Shown here: in pieces, positions 55,974 through 64,000 of the stretch
Layout of the letters: the number at the start of each line of letters is the position of its first letter
Position numbering within the stretch: the stretch's first letter is position 1
From: DSXF01 sp964387495
Lineage (GTDB): Bacteria; Chloroflexota; Anaerolineae; Anaerolineales; Villigracilaceae
DNA: 64,000 bases
Reading direction: 5' to 3'
Assembly (NCBI GenBank): GCA_964387495.1
Contig: CAYLXB010000001.1
Span: forward strand, 62,001 to 126,000
Program-made: the position numbers and the translations under genes
The notes under the pieces: generated by a model
The model's input: the letters and a program-made list of their open reading frames with translations, nothing else
Databases searched by the model: none
What the model was told of the DNA's origin: nothing

Positions 55974-57950
55974 GTGCTTACACTGATCGAAAAAATCATT
56001 TTTGTCTTAGCTGTTATCGTTTCGCTGTATTTCACTTGGAAAGGTGTTCAGCGCATCATAAAAATAATCGGCAACGGTCGGGGTAAGGTTGACTGGAGAT
56101 TGGCGGGAAAACGCTTATTGAGTGTATTGGTCCGAATGATTACCTTCCAACCCGTTTTCCGCATCCGGTTCTGGTCCAGTTTGTTTCATGCCTTTGTAGG
56201 CTGGGGGTTTGGCTTCTATATGTTAGTCAACTTAGTGGATGTGATACGTGGCTATGCACCTGACTTCGAGATTCCGGGAATGGTTGGAGATATTTACCGG
56301 CTTTTGGCAGACGTGCTCTCGATTGGGGTATTGGTGGGAATTGCTTTCTTCGTCATGCGAAGATTCATCTTTCATCCCGCCAATCTGACCAGCCGTGAAA
56401 CAACTCTACTCGATTTCAAGGCACGTGCCGGCATACGTCGGGATTCGGCTATTGTGGCAACCTTTATCTTCCTTCACGTTGGTGGCCGTTTTCTGGGTGA
56501 GACGTTCGTCATTGCGGGGTCTCAAGCTGATTCTTGGCAACCGTTTGCCACAAGGGTGGCGGGGTTGTGGGCAGGATGGAGCCAGATGGCTTTGACAACT
56601 GGCGAACACACTACCTTCTGGCTGGCACTGGGACTTATTCTTGCTTTCCTCCCTTATTTTCCCTATTCCAAACACATCCACCTTTTCTTTGCCCCCATTA
56701 ATTTTTTACTTAAACCGCAACGCTCTTCGATTGGAGAACTGAGTTACATCAACATGGACGATATGTCCATTGAACAGTTTGGCGCATCAAAGATGAAAGA
56801 CCTAGGCTGGGAACAGTTGATGGATAGTTATGCCTGCATCATGTGCTTCCGCTGTCAAGAAGTCTGCCCGGCTTATGAAACCGGCAAGGTGCTCTCCCCA
56901 GCAGCATTGGAAATCAACAAGCGCTATCACTTGAACCTCGGCGGCGGCACAGACAAAACCATGTTAGATCTGATCCCCGAAGAGGCCATCTGGGCGTGCA
57001 CCTCCTGTGGCGCATGCGTGGATATTTGTCCGGTCGGCAATGAACCAATGCGAGATATCCTGGATGTTCGCCGATCCTTGGTCTTGATGGAAAACAGATT
57101 CCCCAAACAGCTGGAAAACGCCTTCCGCGGCATGGAACGAAATGCCAATCCCTGGAATATCGCCCAGGCCGAGCGCATGAAATGGGCTGAGGGGTTGGAT
57201 GTGCCTACTATCGAAAAAAATCCTCAACCAGAAATTCTCTGGTGGGTGGGATGCGCCCCAGCAACCGACGCGCGTGCACAAAAAACTGCCAGGGCTTTTG
57301 CCAAGATCCTCAAAGCAGCAGGAGTAAATTATGCTGTACTTGGACAGAATGAACAATGCACCGGAGATTCGGCGCGCCGGGCTGGACGTGAAGATATCTT
57401 CTTTGCCTTGGCGCAAACAAATGTGGAGATTCTAAATGAGGTCAAGCCAAAGCGTATCGTAACCACATGCCCGCACTGCCTGCATACACTTAAAAACGAG
57501 TACCCTGCATTTGGCGGAAACTATGAAGTAATCCACCACACACAGTTGATCAACGAGCTTGTTGAGGTCGGCAAGATACAACTCACCCAAAACGAGAAGT
57601 TAACGGTAACCTTCCACGATCCCTGCTATTTAGGCCGACACAATCAAGTTCTTAATGCGCCACGCCAGGCATTGCAGAGCATTGGAGCACAGATCGTTGA
57701 GATGCCAAAAAACAACGCCAAATCCTTCTGCTGTGGAGCGGGTGGAGCACAGATGTGGAAAGAAGAAGAACACGGAGCTGCGAATATCTATATCACCCGC
57801 TACAAGGAGGCCAAAGCTACAAACGCTGGGACGGTGGCGGTCGGCTGTCCCTTCTGCCTGACAATGCTCAATGACGCCAACAAAGCCGAAGGCGATAGAA
57901 TGCAAGTAAAAGACATGGCTGAACTTGTAGCAGATCAATTGAAACAATAA
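55974..57950 (+). CDS. Membrane-bound Fe-S oxidoreductase (HdrD/GlpC-like with NarI-type membrane domain)
   Basis: A 658-residue electron-transfer protein. The N-terminal part (about 1-240) has five or six membrane helices of the nitrate-reductase-gamma type. Two ferredoxin clusters follow: CIMCFRCQEVCP (about 287-298) and CTSCGACVDICP (about 342-353). The C-terminus has CCG domains: GCAPATDARAQ, CPHCLHTLK, HDPCYLGRHN and FCCGAGGAQMW. This is the fused DUF3390/HdrDE-like architecture that moves electrons between quinone and thiol or acyl-CoA dehydrogenase donors. The start is GTG at 55974 with AAGGAG upstream. The partner is unknown. Confidence 0.92.
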   Translation: MLTLIEKIIFVLAVIVSLYFTWKGVQRIIKIIGNGRGKVDWRLAGKRLLSVLVRMITFQPVFRIRFWSSLFHAFVGWGFGFYMLVNLVDVIRGYAPDFEIPGMVGDIYRLLADVLSIGVLVGIAFFVMRRFIFHPANLTSRETTLLDFKARAGIRRDSAIVATFIFLHVGGRFLGETFVIAGSQADSWQPFATRVAGLWAGWSQMALTTGEHTTFWLALGLILAFLPYFPYSKHIHLFFAPINFLLKPQRSSIGELSYINMDDMSIEQFGASKMKDLGWEQLMDSYACIMCFRCQEVCPAYETGKVLSPAALEINKRYHLNLGGGTDKTMLDLIPEEAIWACTSCGACVDICPVGNEPMRDILDVRRSLVLMENRFPKQLENAFRGMERNANPWNIAQAERMKWAEGLDVPTIEKNPQPEILWWVGCAPATDARAQKTARAFAKILKAAGVNYAVLGQNEQCTGDSARRAGREDIFFALAQTNVEILNEVKPKRIVTTCPHCLHTLKNEYPAFGGNYEVIHHTQLINELVEVGKIQLTQNEKLTVTFHDPCYLGRHNQVLNAPRQALQSIGAQIVEMPKNNAKSFCCGAGGAQMWKEEEHGAANIYITRYKEAKATNAGTVAVGCPFCLTMLNDANKAEGDRMQVKDMAELVADQLKQ

Positions 57951-57975
57951 AGAATCTGATCTCAATTTGATACCG

Positions 57976-58005
57976 GGCCGGGTTATCAAAAGTGACTTCC
58001 CGGCC
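57976..58005 (+). terminator. Terminator after the Fe-S oxidoreductase gene
   Basis: GGCCGGG (57976-57982) pairs with CCCGGCC (57999-58005) across a 16-nt loop. It is followed by a T-rich stretch on the plus strand and lies 26 nt past the stop codon. Confidence 0.65.
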
Positions 58006-58052
58006 TGTTTCTTTTGGCGTTGCCAAAATTATCCGGACATTCAATGAGCAGG

Positions 58053-59492
58053 TTAGATGAACTTAAGCCTTTGAGCGGCAAAAACAACCATTTTAAGCAA
58101 CAACCAGCCATGTTTCCAACGGCTGATATTGGTGGTGCCATAGATGCGCTCACGGTAGCGGACAGGCATATCCACAATCTTGCAGTTTAATTTTGCGGCA
58201 CCAAAGATCAGATCAAAGTCACCAAAGGGATCAAAATCACCAAAATAGGAACGGTTCGAAACAATTTGATTGTAATTACTACGCCAGAGCACTTTTGTTC
58301 CACACAGAGTATCTTTGATGGGCTGGCCCAGCAACCACGAAAAGGCCAGGCTGAAGAACTTATTCCCCAAGAAGTTAAATAGGCGCATGGCATCGCGTTC
58401 CATCGGATAAACCAATCGTACGCCGTTAACGAATTCCCCTTTGCGTGAACAGATAACTTGGTAGAAACGGGGCAAGTTCTCGGGCGGGACAGTCAAGTCA
58501 GCATCCAGAATCATCAGAATATCGCCAGTGGCATGATTGAAGCCAAGACGCATGGCATCGGCTTTGCCAATCCCTGTCTGGTGCAGAAGAAGGCTGGGGA
58601 TATCAGGATGCGCTGCCATTTCACGTTCGATAACTGCGGAGGTGTCGTCGTGTGAATGTCCCTCAACGAAAATCAACTCGGTTCGGCTTCCCATTTTGGG
58701 TGTCCGTTCAAAAATAGCCGGAATGTTCCCGGCCTCGTTCCGCGCCGGGATGACCACCGATACAGATGGCTCCTGCTCAACAGATTTACTATTCAGCCGG
58801 GCAACAACAAAATTTGAAAGGGTAAAAGTGTAGAAAGGCCAGAAGCGCAATACAAAACGGTTCAGGAAACCAGACAGCAATGGAATCGGAAGCGGCCAAA
58901 GTATCTCATGCCACGAACGGATGACTTCGAATCCTGCCAGATTCAAGAGGTTGGACACATCTTCCACGGTCAACCAATTCTGAGCTAATACCGGCGTGGC
59001 CAAACCGGTGGCCTGTGCCAGGCTCAAAACGCCCTGCCATAGACGGCTATACAGGTTGATTATCAGGCGTGTCTGCGGATGAGACAAACGTTGTAGCTCC
59101 TCAAGGGCAGCCTGCACATCCCACAGGTCATTAACCGCATCAGATAAGATGATGATATCAAAAGTACCGTCAATGGCTGATAGATTATGAGCGTCGGCTT
59201 GGATAAATTCGATCCCAGGGTGCCGCTGGGTGGCACGTTGGATCATTTCAGAAGAAAAATCTACACCCACCCCCTGTGCTGGCTCAAGAGCAACAAGCAA
59301 CTCGCCAGTACCGCAACCGATTTCAAGGACTTTCTGGCCTGGATCAACAAGGTAGCAGTAGACCTCCCGGAGACGTTTATGATAAGCTCCGCCCCACCCT
59401 TTCCAGGTGTCGCGCTTACAGGCGATGGCATCCCAGTGCGCCTGGCGAAACTGAGTGTAAGCACGATAAGCGGGATCATTTTCTTGTAGCAT
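58053..59492 (-). CDS. Methyltransferase-GT2 glycosyltransferase fusion
   Basis: A 479-residue two-domain protein. Residues about 20-200 are a class I SAM methyltransferase (motif I VLEIGCGTG 55-63, acidic loop GVGVDFS). Residues about 242-479 are a family 2 glycosyltransferase of the dolichol-phosphate-mannose synthase type (VVIPARNEAGN, DAD at 330-332, and YRERIYGTTNISRWKHGW near the end). Fusion of the two in one chain suggests that a polyprenyl-linked sugar is made and methylated in one pathway. It is monocistronic, minus strand, convergent with the Fe-S gene. The acceptor is unknown. Confidence 0.87.
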   Translation of the reverse strand: MLQENDPAYRAYTQFRQAHWDAIACKRDTWKGWGGAYHKRLREVYCYLVDPGQKVLEIGCGTGELLVALEPAQGVGVDFSSEMIQRATQRHPGIEFIQADAHNLSAIDGTFDIIILSDAVNDLWDVQAALEELQRLSHPQTRLIINLYSRLWQGVLSLAQATGLATPVLAQNWLTVEDVSNLLNLAGFEVIRSWHEILWPLPIPLLSGFLNRFVLRFWPFYTFTLSNFVVARLNSKSVEQEPSVSVVIPARNEAGNIPAIFERTPKMGSRTELIFVEGHSHDDTSAVIEREMAAHPDIPSLLLHQTGIGKADAMRLGFNHATGDILMILDADLTVPPENLPRFYQVICSRKGEFVNGVRLVYPMERDAMRLFNFLGNKFFSLAFSWLLGQPIKDTLCGTKVLWRSNYNQIVSNRSYFGDFDPFGDFDLIFGAAKLNCKIVDMPVRYRERIYGTTNISRWKHGWLLLKMVVFAAQRLKFI

Positions 59493-59639
59493 CGGTTTGA
59501 AAAATCTAACCTTTCTTCATATCACATGGGATGGTAAAAAACTTACCCAATTCTAACTGGTTTTAAAGCGGAGCGTTAGCCAGCAGAGTGAACGCATTTT
59601 GATGGCATTTACATGATGGTATTGTTTGCACCGAAATGG

Positions 59640-59645
59640 TATACT
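59640..59645 (+). promoter_or_regulatory. -10 box of the coaBC promoter
   Basis: TATACT preceded by TGG makes an extended -10 (TGnTATACT). No clear -35 is visible. It lies 6 nt upstream of the likely coaBC ATG at 59652, implying a leaderless transcript. Confidence 0.55.
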
Positions 59646-59651
59646 TCTCCC

Positions 59652-60869
59652 ATGTCTGTCCTGATCGACAAAAATATCCTTCTCGGTGTGACCGGCTCAA
59701 TAGCAGCCTATAAAGCTGCTGATCTTGCTTCCAAACTGACCCAGGCCCGCGCTCGTGTGGATGTTGTCCTGACGGCTGGAGCAGAAAAATTTATCACACC
59801 GCTGACATTTCAGTCTGTAACTGGTCGAAAAGTATACACCGATATCGATCTATGGGGCGGGCAAGCACATGTTTTACATGTAGGGCTGGCCCATTCCACT
59901 GACTTGGTGGTAATTGCGCCTTGCACGGCCAACACACTGGCTAAACTAGCGCATGGGGTTGCTGATAACTTGGTAAGCATTACTGCTCTGGCGGCGCAGT
60001 GCCCGATTCTGTTGGCTCCAGCCATGGATGTGGGTATGTATTCTGCTCCGGCCACGCAGTCCAATGTGGAAATTCTCAAAAGTCGTGGAGTGTATTTTGC
60101 CGGCCCTGGCGAAGGACGGATGGCATCCGGGCTAACGGGGCTGGGCCGTATGCTTGAGCCAGCTGAACTGGTTGGTTACATCCGTATGATGCTGGGAAAA
60201 TCAGGTCATCTGGCCGGCAAACGAGTTATCATTACTGCTGGAGGAACTCAGGAGCCGCTTGACACGGTGCGGATGCTCACGAACAAATCATCCGGCAAGC
60301 AGGGTTATGCCCTAGCCCAGGCCGCGGTTGATTATGGTGCAGACGTTGTGCTGGTCAGCACGCCGACCTGTCTATCATCTCCAATGGGTTCAAGGTTGGT
60401 ACTGGTGCAAACCGCTCACCAGATGCTGGAAGCTGTGTTGTCCGAGTGCGCTCAGGCAGATGCTTTAATAATGGCCGCCGCTGTGGCAGATTTTCGTCCG
60501 GCGCAGATCGCGGGGGATAAGATTAAGAAACGTGACGGCATTCCTCAGATCAAACTCGAGGCTACAGAAGACATCCTTGCAACAGTGGCAAATCTTCGTT
60601 CAGAGTTGAAACACTTACAAGCTGTGATCGGGTTTGCAGCAGAGAGTCGGGCTCTGTTGGAAAATGCGTCTGAGAAGTTAAAATCCAAAAAACTGGATTT
60701 TATTATTGCTAATGACATTTCCGCCGTGGACACCGGGTTTGGCGTGGATACCAACCGTGTCACAATCCTGTATACAGATGGGCACAACGAGTCACTGCCA
60801 CTGATGAGCAAATTTGAGGTGGCTGAAGTGATCATAGCGCGCCTTGCGGCCATTTTGGAGACTCACTGA
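59652..60869 (+). CDS. coaBC: Bifunctional phosphopantothenoylcysteine decarboxylase/synthetase
   Basis: A 405-residue CoA-biosynthesis enzyme. The N-terminal CoaC flavoprotein (about 1-185) has GVTGSIAAYKAADL, the catalytic His in HVGLAHSTD and the APCTANTLAKL flavin motif. The CoaB synthetase (about 190-405) has ITAGGTQEPLDTVRMLTNKSSGKQGYALA and AAAVADFRP...KIKK. The substrate-recognition motif PAMNxxM reads PAMDVGM, with Asp in place of Asn; whether this affects decarboxylation is unclear. The ATG at 59652 gives the family start; one 39 nt upstream would lie over the promoter. The next gene overlaps by 1 nt. Confidence 0.93.
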   Translation: MSVLIDKNILLGVTGSIAAYKAADLASKLTQARARVDVVLTAGAEKFITPLTFQSVTGRKVYTDIDLWGGQAHVLHVGLAHSTDLVVIAPCTANTLAKLAHGVADNLVSITALAAQCPILLAPAMDVGMYSAPATQSNVEILKSRGVYFAGPGEGRMASGLTGLGRMLEPAELVGYIRMMLGKSGHLAGKRVIITAGGTQEPLDTVRMLTNKSSGKQGYALAQAAVDYGADVVLVSTPTCLSSPMGSRLVLVQTAHQMLEAVLSECAQADALIMAAAVADFRPAQIAGDKIKKRDGIPQIKLEATEDILATVANLRSELKHLQAVIGFAAESRALLENASEKLKSKKLDFIIANDISAVDTGFGVDTNRVTILYTDGHNESLPLMSKFEVAEVIIARLAAILETH

Positions 60870-61600
60870 TGCGTATTCTGGTCATTTCTGATATTCATGC
60901 CAACTATAATGCTCTTGAAGCTGTACTGGCAGACGCAGGTGAAGTAGATGAAACCTGGTGTTTAGGTGATGTCATCGGTTATGGACCTGACCCCAATGTC
61001 TGCATTGAACTCCTACGTGAACGTCCCAGGTTGACTTGTCTCATGGGCAATCATGATGCAGCTGTAACGGGGCGTATGTTGTTGGAAAGTTTCAATGGCG
61101 AAGCGCGCCGTTCATTGGAATGGCAGGAACGCGTTTTAATGTCTGACAATATGAATTTTTTACGCACCTTACCATCTACTTTGCAAGTGCGTAGTCATGT
61201 CTCGCTGGTTCATGGCAGTCCACGTGACCCGGTCTGGGAATATGTGCTCAATACGCTGACAGCCCGCTTAAACTTTGAGGCTTTTGATACAGACTTGTGT
61301 TTTGTGGGGCATTCGCACATCCAGTGTTTTTTTCACCTTGATGAAAATAAGAACCGTATTAATTTGGACGTTGCAAGGCCAGAAGAACGAATCGAACTAA
61401 AACCTCGAATGATATTAAATCCCGGTTCTGTTGGACAGCCTCGTGATCGTGATCCACGCGCCGCATATGCCATTTACGACGATGAAAAATGCACATGGGA
61501 AGCGCACCGGGCAGTGTATGACTGGATCCCTGTCCAACAACGCATTCTTGAGGCCGGACTACCTCCCAAACACGCTGCGAGGTTGGCAGAGGGCTGGTAG
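60869..61600 (+). CDS. Metallophosphoesterase (YfcE/MJ0936-like)
   Basis: A 243-residue calcineurin-type phosphoesterase with all metal motifs: ISDIHANYNALEAVL, GDVIGYGPDPN, GNHDAA, HGSPRDPVWEY and GHSHIQ. It lies 1 nt into the coaBC stop codon (TGATG), so translation is coupled, and 3 nt before an SDR gene. Members cleave phosphodiesters or nucleotides; the substrate is unknown. Confidence 0.92.
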   Translation: MRILVISDIHANYNALEAVLADAGEVDETWCLGDVIGYGPDPNVCIELLRERPRLTCLMGNHDAAVTGRMLLESFNGEARRSLEWQERVLMSDNMNFLRTLPSTLQVRSHVSLVHGSPRDPVWEYVLNTLTARLNFEAFDTDLCFVGHSHIQCFFHLDENKNRINLDVARPEERIELKPRMILNPGSVGQPRDRDPRAAYAIYDDEKCTWEAHRAVYDWIPVQQRILEAGLPPKHAARLAEGW

Positions 61601-61603
61601 GTA

Positions 61604-62392
61604 ATGAGTACACAGAGTGGGAAACTGGCAGGGCGTGTTGCTCTGGTCACTGGTGCCACATCTGGCATCGGTAAAGCCACTGCCGTATTGTTTGCCCGGG
61701 AGGGTGCTGATGTAGCTTTTACAGGCCGCCGGCCTGATTTGGGCGAAAAAACTGCCGCTGAAATTCGTTCCTTTGGACAGCAGGCGTTGTTCATACAAGC
61801 TGATCACACCCATGCCGAAGACTGTCTTCATTCGGTGGAAATGACAGTAGCCCGATTTGGAAAGATTAATACATTGTTCAACAATGCTGGCATCGTCATC
61901 AAAGGCACCGCCGAAACAACATCCGAGGAAGACTGGAACTATGTTCTGGCTCTCAATGTGACCGCAGTCTGGCGTATGAGCCGCCTGGTACTACCGCACT
62001 TACGTGCTCAGGCTGGCGGCACAATTGTCAATAATGCATCTGACTGGGCAATGGTTGGCGCTCAGAATGCCATTGCTTATGCCACATCCAAAGGCGCAGT
62101 GGTGCAAATGACTAAGAGCTTGGCACTCGACCATGCCCATGAGAATATTCGTGTCAATGCCATCTGCCCTGGAGATACCTTTGTAGATCGCTGGCTCGAA
62201 AAAGGATACTTCAAAGCGAGTGAACCATTAAAGCTTGAGGAAGAAAAAAAAGAAGCTTCGGCCTATCTGCCACTCAAGCGTTTTGGCACACCGGATGAGA
62301 TTGCACGGGCGGTATTATTTCTGGCATGTGATGACTCAGCCTTTATCACTGGCACGACCTTGCTGGCTGATGGCGGCAATACAGCAAGATAA
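61604..62392 (+). CDS. Short-chain dehydrogenase/reductase (SDR)
   Basis: A 262-residue classical SDR: cofactor motif VTGATSGIGKA (TGxxxGIG), NNAG, the active-site Ser in NNASDW and YATSK with the catalytic Tyr-Lys (YxxxK). The Arg in FTGRRPD suggests NADP(H). ALFLACDDSAFITGTTLLADGG near the C-terminus (here VLFLACDDS...) is the usual family end. The Asn-Ser-Tyr-Lys set is complete. It is in an apparent operon with the phosphoesterase upstream (3 nt) and a class V aminotransferase downstream (37 nt). The substrate is unknown. Confidence 0.92.
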   Translation: MSTQSGKLAGRVALVTGATSGIGKATAVLFAREGADVAFTGRRPDLGEKTAAEIRSFGQQALFIQADHTHAEDCLHSVEMTVARFGKINTLFNNAGIVIKGTAETTSEEDWNYVLALNVTAVWRMSRLVLPHLRAQAGGTIVNNASDWAMVGAQNAIAYATSKGAVVQMTKSLALDHAHENIRVNAICPGDTFVDRWLEKGYFKASEPLKLEEEKKEASAYLPLKRFGTPDEIARAVLFLACDDSAFITGTTLLADGGNTAR

Positions 62393-62429
62393 TCTGGAAA
62401 CGCCAAACAAACACAATGGAGAGGTTCCC

Positions 62430-63833
62430 ATGGCTGTACCTGACACGGCATTCGTCGAATTCCTGAAAAGATATCCAAAATATCCTTCGACCGAAATCGT
62501 TGACCGGATGCGGGAGACAGATTATGCCCGTCTGGATGTCGGCGGCCATGTATACCTGGATTACACCGGTGGTGGATTATACGCAGAAGCGCAACTTCGC
62601 AAGCACTACAGATTACTCAGTGAGGGCGTCTACGGTAACCCACACTCCAGTAATCCGACTTCCATGGAAGCCACTCACTTGGTGGAACATGCTCGCAAAT
62701 ATGTACTCAGGTTTTTTAACGCAGATCCCGAGGAATACCTGTGTATTTTTACAGCCAATGCCAGCGGAGCGCTTAAACTGGTAGGAGAATCCTACCCATT
62801 TCCCGGCGGTCGGTACCTGCTGACGTTTGATAACCATAACTCGGTCAACGGCATCCGTGAGTTTGCCCATAATCGCGGCGCAGAGGTGACTTATATCCCT
62901 GTCTGCCTTCCAGATATGTGCGCAGACGAAACAAAATTAGACGATTATCTGAAACAAGCCGAACTCGATGGACATAATCTATTTGCTTTCCCGGCTCAGT
63001 CCAACTTCTCCAGCGTCCAACACCCTCTTGAATGGATTGAGCGCGCCCATGCAAAGGGTTGGGACGTCTTGCTTGATGCAGCCGCTTTTGTCCCCACCAG
63101 TTTCCTTGACTTGAGCAAGGTCAAACCTGACTTTGTGCCAATTTCATTTTACAAGATGTTTGGTTATCCAACAGGCCTGGGTGCGCTGATCGCCCGCAAA
63201 CCTGCACTGGCCAAACTGCATCGTCCCTGGTTTGCAGGGGGTACGATCACAGTTGCATCAGTTCAAGGTGGACGTTACTTTCTGGCCGAAGGCGCTTCTG
63301 CCTTTGAGGATGGAACGCTGGACTATCTAAATATCCCCGCCGTCGAAATTGGTCTTAAGCACTTAGAGGCTATTGGGTATGATGTGATTCATGAACGCGT
63401 TCGTTGTCTGACTGGCTGGCTGCTCGACAATATCACTGAAATGAAACATACTACCGGAGAACACCTGGTACGTGTGTACGGCCCGACAAATACCGACGGC
63501 CGTGGCGGGGCTGTGACGCTTAACTTTTTCGACAAGGGTGGTCATGCCATCGATCACCGCTACATAGAGCAGGAAGCCAACAAAGTTAATATCTCTCTGC
63601 GCACAGGCTGTTTCTGCAATCCTGGTGCTGGTGAGGTGGCTCTGGGAATTTCCAAGCCTGAATTGGTCACCTGTTTTGCCCAACCGACCCACAAACAACG
63701 TCTGACGCTCGATGATTTTCGGTTGTGCATTGACGGAAAGTCTTCCGGCGCAGTGCGTATTTCTGTTGGACTGGTCACCAATTTCGAAGATGTCCAGAAG
63801 TTTTTGGCTTTTGCCAAACGACTGTCAGCCTAA
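62430..63833 (+). CDS. Aminotransferase class V / molybdenum cofactor sulfurase-like protein
   Basis: A 467-residue PLP enzyme of the NifS/SelA-like class V group. The PLP-lysine region SFYKMFGYPTGLGALIARK is the hallmark of the N-terminal domain of Moco sulfurase (MOCOS), and LRTGCFCNPGAGE includes the cysteine-rich loop typical of cysteine desulfurases. No MOSC domain is attached. It therefore looks like a stand-alone desulfurase-like or lyase-like protein. The ATG at 62430 has GGAGAGG upstream; a longer frame extends into the SDR gene and is rejected. Cotranscribed with the SDR. Confidence 0.88.
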   Translation: MAVPDTAFVEFLKRYPKYPSTEIVDRMRETDYARLDVGGHVYLDYTGGGLYAEAQLRKHYRLLSEGVYGNPHSSNPTSMEATHLVEHARKYVLRFFNADPEEYLCIFTANASGALKLVGESYPFPGGRYLLTFDNHNSVNGIREFAHNRGAEVTYIPVCLPDMCADETKLDDYLKQAELDGHNLFAFPAQSNFSSVQHPLEWIERAHAKGWDVLLDAAAFVPTSFLDLSKVKPDFVPISFYKMFGYPTGLGALIARKPALAKLHRPWFAGGTITVASVQGGRYFLAEGASAFEDGTLDYLNIPAVEIGLKHLEAIGYDVIHERVRCLTGWLLDNITEMKHTTGEHLVRVYGPTNTDGRGGAVTLNFFDKGGHAIDHRYIEQEANKVNISLRTGCFCNPGAGEVALGISKPELVTCFAQPTHKQRLTLDDFRLCIDGKSSGAVRISVGLVTNFEDVQKFLAFAKRLSA

Positions 63834-63850
63834 ACTCATAATTGTTCATT

Positions 63851-64000
63851 ATGGATGGGACTGTTCGCACCAATATAAAACCCGGCTTACGCGTCCGGAT
63901 TGTCTTAAAAAAAGACCAATTCAGCGGAAAACTAACGGATGGCATAGTAAAAGAGATACTGACCAAATCACCTACACACCCCCACGGAATTAAAGTACGC
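63851..64000 (+). CDS. YwbE family protein (partial, 3' end outside window)
   Basis: The first 50 codons of a YwbE (DUF2196) protein are in frame to the right edge. IKPGLRVRIVLKKDQFSGKLTDGIVKEILTKSPTHPHGIKVR is the family signature. YwbE proteins are about 65 residues long, so roughly 15 residues are missing. Their function is unknown. There is no Shine-Dalgarno before the ATG; a CATAAT box lies 8 nt upstream, so it may be another leaderless gene. Confidence 0.75.
   Translation, partial: MDGTVRTNIKPGLRVRIVLKKDQFSGKLTDGIVKEILTKSPTHPHGIKVR

Noticed and set aside
62235..62429. Longer N-terminus of the class V aminotransferase
   Set aside because: It reads through the SDR gene in another frame. 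The ATG at 62430 has GGAGAGG and gives the family start.

Overview
The window most likely comes from a bacterium of the phylum Chloroflexi, close to class Anaerolineae. This is inferred from gene content: rpoC with a long coiled-coil insert in its N-terminal part, a SpoVS gene in a non-sporulation setting, several secreted proteins with Thr/Pro-rich linkers and SH3 or lamin-tail domains, MutS2, and no sign of an outer-membrane biogenesis locus. GC content is moderate and seems to fall toward the right half. Coding density is high. I see no transposase, integrase, phage gene or CRISPR array.

Layout. 1-4.8 kb (minus): a GT-C-like membrane protein running off the left edge, a Gfo/Idh/MocA dehydrogenase, a sulfotransferase, a small DMT transporter and a nitroreductase. 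5-9.3 kb: gdhA and gatB with small proteins. 9.2-15.3 kb (minus): a pyrimidine operon pyrC-pyrB-pyrF-pyrE-nudix-ydeI-pyrD. Its leader has a promoter, a 28-codon leader peptide, a U-rich tract and an attenuator hairpin. 15.4-21.8 kb: a sulfatase-fold enzyme with a Thr nucleophile, secreted SH3 and LTD proteins, spoVS and a possible structured RNA. 21.9-25.4 kb (minus): a TetR-controlled ABC-2 exporter operon with operators inside a consensus promoter. 25.4-32.5 kb: DUF1684, a YbaK-like deacylase, a histidine phosphatase, an EamA transporter, mutS2 and a HisC-like aminotransferase. 32.6-36.1 kb (minus): a second ABC exporter with two permeases. 36.4-37.6 kb: a C45 acyltransferase-family gene behind a MerR-type promoter with a 19-bp spacer. 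38.1-42.9 kb (minus): tRNA-Ile2(CAU), tRNA-Gly(UCC) and rpoC without rpoB.

43-64 kb: a creatininase-family amidohydrolase, a GT4 glycosyltransferase, then a two-gene unit: a NACHT NTPase with a C-terminal FGE/C-type-lectin-like domain, overlapping a 137-residue protein that shares an N-terminal GD-x-x-GRDQKI motif. This pair is the best candidate for an undescribed (conflict or signalling) system. It is followed by an SH3 lipoprotein, a Fur-family regulator with an ECF nickel/cobalt-type transporter (cbiM(N)-cbiQ-cbiO), metK under a SAM-I riboswitch, an FGE-like lipoprotein, an OmpR-type regulator, a membrane Fe-S oxidoreductase of the HdrD type, a methyltransferase-GT2 fusion, coaBC with a phosphoesterase, an SDR, a class V aminotransferase, and the start of a YwbE-like gene at the right edge.

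A recurring regulatory theme is promoters whose -10 box lies only 6-9 nt upstream of a start codon with no Shine-Dalgarno (the pyr leader peptide, the 17.4 kb membrane gene, DUF1684 and coaBC). This suggests leaderless mRNAs.
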